A DNA stretch of 5,159 nucleotides from Pseudomonadota bacterium (lineage in GTDB: Bacteria; Pseudomonadota; Gammaproteobacteria; Burkholderiales; Thiobacillaceae): NCBI GenBank assembly GCA_021791235.1, contig JAJYXA010000471.1, positions 1 through 5,159 of the forward strand, written 5' to 3'. Positions within the stretch are counted from its first letter, which is position 1. The number at the start of each line of letters is the position of its first letter. Below are positions 1 to 5,159 of this stretch, piece by piece. The position numbers and the translations under genes were made by a program. The notes under the pieces are model-generated. The model was not told where the DNA came from and searched no databases. It was given only the letters and a program-made list of their open reading frames with translations.

Positions 1-171
1 CGCAGCGAGGGCGCCGGCGGCGAAGGCAGCGGCCTGGGCCTGGCCATCGCGCGCGACGCCGCCCAGCGTTTGGGCGGCGCCGTCAGTCTGCACGATCGGC
101 CCGATGGCCCGGGACTGCTGTTCCGCTACCGACAGCGGCGCATCGCGCCGCAGGCTGAGCGCCCCAATTGA
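1..171 (+). CDS. Sensor histidine kinase, C-terminal end (partial, 5' end outside window)
   Basis: The frame is open from the first base of the window and ends at TGA 169-171, giving the last 56 residues of a two-component sensor kinase. The visible part holds the G2 box of the HATPase_c ATP-binding fold (GEGSGLGLAIA, visible residues 7-17), followed by the helix RDAAQRLGG and the closing strand region with a DRPDGPGL motif. This end is typical of membrane sensor kinases that phosphorylate a response regulator. The H box, N box and sensor region lie to the left of the window, so the stimulus and subfamily cannot be judged; the tail resembles the TctE/QseC-like group, but that is only an impression. 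Base composition is clearly more GC-rich than the - strand genes that follow, which suggests it belongs to the resident chromosome. It converges on hsdR with no intergenic base. Confidence 0.87.
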   Translation, partial: RSEGAGGEGSGLGLAIARDAAQRLGGAVSLHDRPDGPGLLFRYRQRRIAPQAERPN

Positions 172-194
172 TCAGGATTTGCTGATTCTGATCG
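169..194. other. Imperfect hairpin at the convergent gene junction
   Basis: GATCAG (170-175) is complementary to CTGATC (188-193). In the + strand RNA the stem can extend inward to about ten or eleven pairs using G-U pairs, around the four-base loop TGCT (180-183). It covers the histidine kinase stop and the last codons of hsdR. There is no run of U after it on either strand, so it is not a convincing intrinsic terminator. It may slow or end + strand transcription, or may be chance. Confidence 0.3.
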
Positions 195-3100
195 ACTCAA
201 AAATCTCCCGCGCGAGAATTGGAAACGCCGTGCGCTGGAACTCGCCATCATCCATGTACCGGGTGACGATCTTGTCATTCTCCGACATGCGCTGAATCAT
301 CAGATCCTCGATCAGCTTACGCACTCCCAACTGGAACTTGTCCAGCGGGTTGGCCATCGCGGTCTGAATCACCTGCTGGTTGGCCGCTGCCCGAGCCTTG
401 ATCTGCTCGAAGAACAGTCTGTCCTCATCGGTGAAGGCCGTACCGAAGCGTTCGTTGAGCACCTGGATGATTTCGGACAGAGGGGCCTTTTCATCCTTGG
501 CCTTGCCGGTTCCAACCTCGGTCGGACTATACACGGCCTCGGATTCGCCCACCTTCAAATCGATCGGCCCACTGGAAACCCGTTGCAGCCGGTAATACTG
601 CAACTCCACATCATTGCCGATCTTGACCACCGTGTTGTCGCGATCCAGCGGCAGATGCGGCAGCAGGAAACGACCGTAGCTGTAGAGCATCTCCAAGTCC
701 TGGTCGCCATAGGGCAGGATCTGACTCAGGAAGGAATACATCCGCACATAACCGCCCAGCTTGTCGCGAAAGGCGCTGCGCACCTGTTCGTCCTCGATCG
801 CCTTGAAGCGGTCCACGGCCGGTTGCAAATGCCGCTGCATCTGCGCGTGATCGGTTGGGTTCTGCCGATCTGGTGCGCGGTAGAAGATGCGGGCGAAAGC
901 CTCCACCTCACTCCAGTGATACACCTGCACCTGATCCAATTCGTGCTTGATACGCGGCAGCATCTCGGGGTCGGCCGATTCCTGCAAGCTGGTGGAGTCA
1001 AAATAGGGCTTGAAGGCGGCGTAGATGTCTTCCGGCTTGTTCACGAAATCGAGCACGAAGGGCTCGTCCTTGCCGACAATCTTGCGGTTCAGGCGCGAGA
1101 GCGTCTGCACCGCCTGCACGCCGTCCAGCCGCTTATCGACATACATCGCCACCAGCAGCGGCTGGTCGAAGCCGGTCTGGTACTTGTTGGCGACCAGCAG
1201 CACCTGGTAGTCGCTGGAGGCAAAGCGTTCGGGCAACTGGCTTTCCGCAATCGGCTTGCCGGTGACGACATCCGGATTCATGCCCGATTCGGTATATTCG
1301 ATGCCCGTGTCCGGGTCCTTCACCGTGCCGCTGAAGGCCACCAGCGGCCGGATGTCGGTATAGCCGTTTTCCGCCAGGTACTGGTCGAAGGCCAGCTTGT
1401 AGCGCACCGCCTGAATCCGGCTGGCAGTGACCACCATCGCTTTGGCCCGACCGGCGAGCTGGTGGCGGGCATGGTCGCGGAAGTGCTCGATCATCACTTC
1501 CGTCTTCTGCTCGATGTTGTGGGGGTGCAGTTCCTTGAATTTGGCCAGTGCCCGCGCACCCTTCTTCTTCGGGATGTTCGGATCATCCTCCACCAGTTTC
1601 ACGAACTTGAACCAGGTGCTGTAGGTCGTGTAGTTGCGCAGCACGTCGAGGATGAAGCTCTCCTCGATGGCCTGGCGCATCGAATAGGTGTGGAAGGCTT
1701 CGCCGTTGCGGCCGAACAGTTCCAGCGTCTTGCCCTTGGGTGTGGCGGTGAAGGCGAAGAAGCTCAGGTTCTTCTGCTGGCCACGCGAGGCCATGATCTG
1801 GTTGAGGCGATCTTCCCAATCCGGCTCGTCCTCGCCATTAGCTGGCGATGGCGATTTGGCATCGTTTGCCCCGAGGATGGATTTCAGCTCTCGCGCCGTT
1901 TCCCCGGTCTGGCTGGAGTGGGCCTCGTCCACGATCACCGCATAGCGACGCGCCGCGATGGCGGTCTGCCAGTCCTTGGCCTGCTGTTTTTCATCAATGC
2001 TGGCCTTGTCCTGGTTTTCCGCGCCGGCCGCGTGCAGCAGGCCGCGCAGCACAAAGGGAAACTTCTGCAGCGTGGTGATCACGATCTTGGTGCCGTCGAT
2101 CAGGGCGGCCGCCAGTTGCTTGGCGTCCTGGTCGATGGCCTTGACCACGCCCTGGGCGTGCTCGATCTGGTAGATCGCGTCCTGCAACTGTCGATCCAGC
2201 ACCTTGCGGTCGGTGATCACCACCACGCAGTCGAATACCTTCTGATCCTGCGCATCGTGCAGGCTGGCCAGCCGGTGCGACAGCCACGAGATGCTGTTGG
2301 TCTTGCCGCTGCCGGCAGAATGCTGTATCAGGTAGTTGTGCCCGGCGCCCTCAAGGCGGCTGGCGGCGATCAGCGTCCGCACCGCATCCAATTGGTGATA
2401 GCGCGGGAAGACCATCTTTTCGGTGATGACCAGCTTCTTGCCGCCACGGCCATCGTCCACCTTCTGTTCATCCTTCTCGATGAACAGGAAGTGGCCGAGG
2501 ATGTCGAGAAAGCTGTCGCGGGCGAGCGTCTCTTCCCAGAAATAGCCGGTGCGGTAGCCGCTCGGGTGCTGCGGATTACCCGCGCCGCATTGCACCTTTC
2601 CCGGATGGCTGCCCCGGTTGAAGGGCAGGAAGACGGTCTTGTCCTTGGCCAGCCGCGTCGTCATGCGGATTTCGTCCGGGTCGGCGGCGAAATGCACCAG
2701 CGCCCGCTTCTTGAAGTCGAACAGCGGCGCACGCGGGTCGCGGTCGGACTGGTATTGCTTTACCGCGTGTCGCCAGCTCTGGCCGGTGCCGGGATTCTTC
2801 AACTCGATGGTCGCCACCGGCAGGCCGTTCACCGCCAGCACCATGTCCACCGAGCTGTGGTCGCCGGGGTGGCAGGGCGCCTGCCGCGTCACGGTGAGCT
2901 GGTTCCTGGCATAGAGTTCCAGCACATCCGGCGAGAGACCATGGGCCGGCTTGAAGTAGGCCAGACGGAACAGCTTGCCGTAGAACTTGAAGCCGTGGCG
3001 CAACACGTGCAGCGCGCCCTTGATCTCCAGTTCCTTCACCAGCGCATCGAGCAGCATGGGCCGCAGGTTGTCGCCGTGCAGACCGGCCATCTCGGCCCAA

Positions 3101-3255
3101 AGCCTGGGCTGGGTGGCCTCGATGAAGGCAAACACTCGCGCCGGGAACAAGGCCCGTGCCTGGTCCCATTCGGCGTTGGTGCCCGGCTGCCAGCCGCCTC
3201 CGCCCAGCATTTGCTCCAGGTAGGACTCGAAGGCTTTTTCGTTGGTTTGCGACAT
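172..3255 (-). CDS. hsdR: Type I restriction enzyme, restriction/translocation subunit HsdR
   Basis: This is a 1027-residue protein, a normal length for HsdR. In the type I complex (R2M2S) it pulls DNA past the bound enzyme using ATP and cuts unmodified DNA far from the target. The N-terminal PD-(D/E)XK nuclease is intact: D137, then E151-L-K153 in TIELKNP. The superfamily 2 motor motifs follow in order: a Q-motif-like FPRYHQ (283-288), Walker A AGSGKT (314-319), motif Ia near VVITDRK (345-351), DEAH 443-446, TAT 503-505, motif V near ANKYQTGFDQP (689-699), and motif VI QTLSRLNR (717-724). A charged helical C-terminal region binds the rest of the complex in known HsdR proteins. The start at 3255 was chosen because MSQTNEKAF is a natural HsdR beginning, it has AAGG 7 bases upstream, and it overlaps the stop of the previous gene as TGATG. 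The open frame runs further up to 3501, but that part is a shadow of the upstream gene. I see no frameshift or missing catalytic residue. Confidence 0.96.
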   Translation of the reverse strand: MSQTNEKAFESYLEQMLGGGGWQPGTNAEWDQARALFPARVFAFIEATQPRLWAEMAGLHGDNLRPMLLDALVKELEIKGALHVLRHGFKFYGKLFRLAYFKPAHGLSPDVLELYARNQLTVTRQAPCHPGDHSSVDMVLAVNGLPVATIELKNPGTGQSWRHAVKQYQSDRDPRAPLFDFKKRALVHFAADPDEIRMTTRLAKDKTVFLPFNRGSHPGKVQCGAGNPQHPSGYRTGYFWEETLARDSFLDILGHFLFIEKDEQKVDDGRGGKKLVITEKMVFPRYHQLDAVRTLIAASRLEGAGHNYLIQHSAGSGKTNSISWLSHRLASLHDAQDQKVFDCVVVITDRKVLDRQLQDAIYQIEHAQGVVKAIDQDAKQLAAALIDGTKIVITTLQKFPFVLRGLLHAAGAENQDKASIDEKQQAKDWQTAIAARRYAVIVDEAHSSQTGETARELKSILGANDAKSPSPANGEDEPDWEDRLNQIMASRGQQKNLSFFAFTATPKGKTLELFGRNGEAFHTYSMRQAIEESFILDVLRNYTTYSTWFKFVKLVEDDPNIPKKKGARALAKFKELHPHNIEQKTEVMIEHFRDHARHQLAGRAKAMVVTASRIQAVRYKLAFDQYLAENGYTDIRPLVAFSGTVKDPDTGIEYTESGMNPDVVTGKPIAESQLPERFASSDYQVLLVANKYQTGFDQPLLVAMYVDKRLDGVQAVQTLSRLNRKIVGKDEPFVLDFVNKPEDIYAAFKPYFDSTSLQESADPEMLPRIKHELDQVQVYHWSEVEAFARIFYRAPDRQNPTDHAQMQRHLQPAVDRFKAIEDEQVRSAFRDKLGGYVRMYSFLSQILPYGDQDLEMLYSYGRFLLPHLPLDRDNTVVKIGNDVELQYYRLQRVSSGPIDLKVGESEAVYSPTEVGTGKAKDEKAPLSEIIQVLNERFGTAFTDEDRLFFEQIKARAAANQQVIQTAMANPLDKFQLGVRKLIEDLMIQRMSENDKIVTRYMDDGEFQRTAFPILAREIFESIRISKS

Positions 3256-5063
3256 CAGCTTGCCTTGTCGTTGTCGGACAAGTCGACCGCTTCCGGGGGC
3301 CTGGCTGCTTGAAACAATTCGGCGAGCAAATTCAGCTTCTCCGCTACCTCGGGCGAAATGCTCTTGGGCTCGACCAGGCCCACCAAGTGATGCAATTCCC
3401 CTTTCTTGAGCAACATCTGCCCACCGACACGGATCGCCAGCCGCCTGAAAAACTCCTCGGCAAATGTGCTCAGTTTCAGCCTTTCGGTCTTGGTTTCCCA
3501 CACCAGGCGCGCGACTTCAGCGGGAGCCTGCTTCCAGGCTTGGAAATCCGCTTCAATCGAAGCAAAAACCTGCTCCTTGAGCAATGCATCCAGGACCCCT
3601 TCGATCTCGTCCCGAAAGCCACCAAACAATTCCATGGCGGCGTGCTGGGCTTGCGCATATCGGCGCAGAACGTCGGGCGTGACAAAGTAGTTTTCGGCTT
3701 CGTACCGCCGCCAGTACGACAGCGTCAATGCACCTTCCGTGCTGGTCTTACGGTCCCTGCCGTCGTTATCGAGAATGGCCAGGCCCTTGAGGTCGGGCAA
3801 CAAGTTCCGCAGCCCATTGAAATGGTCGCGCGGCGTGATGCCGAACCCGCCTTCCACCCGTTCCAGCTCGCTTTCGAGAGACCTGCCCGGATAGTTGTTT
3901 TGGACGTAGAAGGAGTTAATGCGCTCGTCCCATAGCTTTGCTACCGGATGTTCCAGCCGCTCTGCCAGCGCGCGCAGCATATCGACATCGGTACCGCCCT
4001 CTACGTAGAGTACATAACCCCGCTCGCGAGCCTTGACGTAGTGGTCCGCGCCAAAATGCTTGAGACTGTTGCGGATTTCCGGCTTTTGCGCCAAGTCATC
4101 CGTCTTGCCCTCCAGCAGCAGCGTCAGGTTATTGTCCAGCGCCTCGTCCAGAATGACTTCGGAGTGTGTCACCATTACCACTTGCGACTGGTTCTCGGAG
4201 GCAATGTCTCGTAGCAGCACATAAACCTGTTTCTGTCGCAAAATTTCCAGATGGGCATCCGGCTCGTCCACCAGCAGCACGCTGCCTTTGTGGGAATACA
4301 GATAGGCAAAGATCAGCAGCATCTGCTGGAAACCTCGCCCCGACGACGACACGTCCAAGGCATCCTTGACGCCCGGTTGCTGGTAGCGCATCTCGATCGC
4401 GCCGCGCGTGGTTTCTAATGGTCGCCCCAGGCTGATATTGAACAGTCGTTGCATCAGTTGCACGATGCGCTTCCAGTCCTCCGGTGCGTCCTTGGCCACC
4501 ATCAGGCACAGGTTGCGCAACACCTGCGCAGTCTGCCCCTGGCCCAGCAGAACGTCGATGCGCCCCGGCTGCAGGATGGGCTCCTCGGTCTCCAGGCCGG
4601 ACATCGGATACAGCAGTTCGACGCCGATGCCAGAGGCATGCTTCACCAGATCGAGATTTCGCATGCCGCTCTCGTCCGGAGTGCAATAGACGAGCTCGTC
4701 GCCGCGGTGGCTGAACTTCATCGTCAAGGGTACGACCTCGCCTTTTAACTCGACCCCCACCGTGATAGTAAGCGGGACATGCTGCACACGAGTGTTATGC
4801 CAGAAGAAGCGCGTGCGCTGTACCGGCACGGCGACGATATTGAGGCGGTTCAGGCCGGTGGCCGTGCGCTCCTTGGCCGAGGAATCCTTGCGGATGTCAT
4901 ACCACGTCTTCACCGCCTGTGACCACAGCGCCAGGGCCTGAATGGCACTGGTCTTGCCGCAGTTGTTGGGGCCGATCAGAACGGCGGGATGATCCAGCTC
5001 AATGCGCTGCTTGTCGCCGAAACGCTTGAAGTTTTCTATCTCAAGATAGTGCAGCAGACGCAT
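3255..5063 (-). CDS. OLD-like ATPase with C-terminal TOPRIM nuclease domain, embedded in hsd operon
   Basis: This 602-residue protein joins an ABC/SMC-type ATPase to a TOPRIM domain, the layout of OLD-family nucleases such as P2 Old and GajA. The N-terminus MRLLHYLEIENFKRFG is the usual first strand of this ATPase group. Visible motifs are Walker A GPNNCGKTS (31-39), a signature-like SSSGRGFQQ (239-247), Walker B VLLVDEPD (262-269) and the switch histidine VTHS (298-301). The TOPRIM part shows the acidic YVEGGTD (E355), the DxD pair in LDNDGRD (D432, D434) and EAENYF (455-460); K553/K554 may be the conserved late lysine. Family knowledge suggests an ATP-controlled, metal-dependent DNA nuclease; its action here is inferred. 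The start at 5063 has GGAG 9 bases upstream; in-frame ATGs at 5078 and 5099 are possible but lack a good ribosome site and would add residues before the conserved first strand. It overlaps hsdS by 23 bases and hsdR by one. Alternatives are a fused PARIS-like protein or an Rlo-type hsd-linked ATPase. Confidence 0.88.
   Translation of the reverse strand: MRLLHYLEIENFKRFGDKQRIELDHPAVLIGPNNCGKTSAIQALALWSQAVKTWYDIRKDSSAKERTATGLNRLNIVAVPVQRTRFFWHNTRVQHVPLTITVGVELKGEVVPLTMKFSHRGDELVYCTPDESGMRNLDLVKHASGIGVELLYPMSGLETEEPILQPGRIDVLLGQGQTAQVLRNLCLMVAKDAPEDWKRIVQLMQRLFNISLGRPLETTRGAIEMRYQQPGVKDALDVSSSGRGFQQMLLIFAYLYSHKGSVLLVDEPDAHLEILRQKQVYVLLRDIASENQSQVVMVTHSEVILDEALDNNLTLLLEGKTDDLAQKPEIRNSLKHFGADHYVKARERGYVLYVEGGTDVDMLRALAERLEHPVAKLWDERINSFYVQNNYPGRSLESELERVEGGFGITPRDHFNGLRNLLPDLKGLAILDNDGRDRKTSTEGALTLSYWRRYEAENYFVTPDVLRRYAQAQHAAMELFGGFRDEIEGVLDALLKEQVFASIEADFQAWKQAPAEVARLVWETKTERLKLSTFAEEFFRRLAIRVGGQMLLKKGELHHLVGLVEPKSISPEVAEKLNLLAELFQAARPPEAVDLSDNDKAS
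3263..3266 (-). promoter_or_regulatory. Ribosome binding site of hsdR (AAGG)
   Basis: On the - strand, AAGG lies 7 bases before the ATG at 3255-3253. It sits inside the last codons of the ATPase-TOPRIM gene, whose TGA overlaps that ATG as TGATG. This supports the start at 3255 over longer in-frame alternatives and fits termination-reinitiation coupling. Confidence 0.6.
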
Positions 5064-5159
5064 GATTTTCGACTCCATGATAGTCAAGGTTACGCACATC
5101 GATCTTGCCGGTGACGGCCGAGGTGATCAGGGCTTGGCGGTATTCAGTGAGGCGATCAA
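5041..5159 (-). CDS. hsdS: Type I restriction enzyme specificity subunit HsdS, C-terminal end (partial, 5' end outside window)
   Basis: The last 38 residues of a specificity subunit run off the right edge of the window, with TGA at 5043-5041. The stretch TEYRQALITSAVTGKIDVRN is the hallmark C-terminus of many HsdS proteins, where the final conserved helix packs against HsdM; it is followed by a 15-residue non-conserved tail ending HASAALS. HsdS contains two target recognition domains that read the bipartite DNA site and sets specificity for both methylation and restriction. The recognition domains lie outside the window, so the target site cannot be guessed. The gene shares 23 bases with the start of the ATPase-TOPRIM gene in another frame, which argues for a single transcript. 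This short piece is easily missed because no start codon is in view. Confidence 0.88.
   Translation of the reverse strand, partial: DRLTEYRQALITSAVTGKIDVRNLDYHGVENHASAALS
5073..5076 (-). promoter_or_regulatory. Ribosome binding site of the ATPase-TOPRIM gene (GGAG)
   Basis: On the - strand, GGAG lies 9 bases before the ATG at 5063-5061 and within the 3' end of hsdS. It decides the start: the upstream in-frame ATGs at 5078 and 5099 have no comparable purine-rich motif at a good distance, and the protein from 5063 begins directly at the conserved first strand of the ATPase fold. Confidence 0.6.

Noticed and set aside
583..3312. Very long open frame of 909 codons on the + strand opposite hsdR
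   Set aside because: It is antisense to a gene with all HsdR motifs intact. Its translation is rich in H, Q, V and L with no recognisable domain, as expected for the mirror of a GC-rich gene with few stops.
3256..3501. Extension of the hsdR frame upstream of the ATG at 3255
   Set aside because: The extra residues lie wholly within the 3' end of the ATPase-TOPRIM gene, do not resemble HsdR, and the 3255 start has a ribosome site and the TGATG overlap.
3156..3935. 259-codon + strand open frame opposite the hsdR/ATPase junction
   Set aside because: It spans the antisense of two well-supported genes, has no recognisable motif and no credible ribosome site.
4129..4686. 185-codon - strand open frame within the ATPase domain
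   Set aside because: It is another frame of the ATPase gene, and the main frame carries the Walker B and signature motifs across the same bases.
5064..5099. Earlier starts of the ATPase-TOPRIM gene at 5099 or 5078
   Set aside because: They add 5 or 12 residues before the conserved first strand and have weaker ribosome sites. They would only lengthen the overlap with hsdS. They are not excluded.

Overview
This window shows the 3' half of a type I restriction-modification operon from a high-GC bacterium, probably a proteobacterium. That taxonomic guess rests on codon use and gene families only; nothing here fixes a genus. The window is almost entirely coding, with no RNA genes, insertion sequences or CRISPR repeats that I could see, and no gap longer than a few bases.

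Layout from left to right: the last 56 codons of a sensor histidine kinase lie on the + strand (1-171), then three consecutive genes on the - strand. Read in their own direction these are the 3' end of hsdS (5159 to 5041), an OLD-like ATPase with a C-terminal TOPRIM nuclease domain (5063 to 3255), and a full-length hsdR (3255 to 172). The histidine kinase and hsdR converge with no spacer: their TGA codons abut and together form the palindrome TGATCA at 169-174.

The three - strand genes are packed as one translational unit. The ATPase gene starts 23 bases inside the end of hsdS. Its stop overlaps the hsdR start by one base (TGATG). Both internal starts have a plausible Shine-Dalgarno sequence. 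HsdS gives the complex its DNA target; HsdR, with its PD-(D/E)XK nuclease and superfamily 2 translocase, cuts unmodified DNA. The methyltransferase gene hsdM is expected just beyond the right edge, upstream of hsdS.

The most interesting element is the ATPase-TOPRIM gene between hsdS and hsdR. It is not a core subunit of a type I enzyme but is coupled at both ends to the core genes. It could be a second defence layer that backs up or senses failure of restriction; that role is inference from position and domains.
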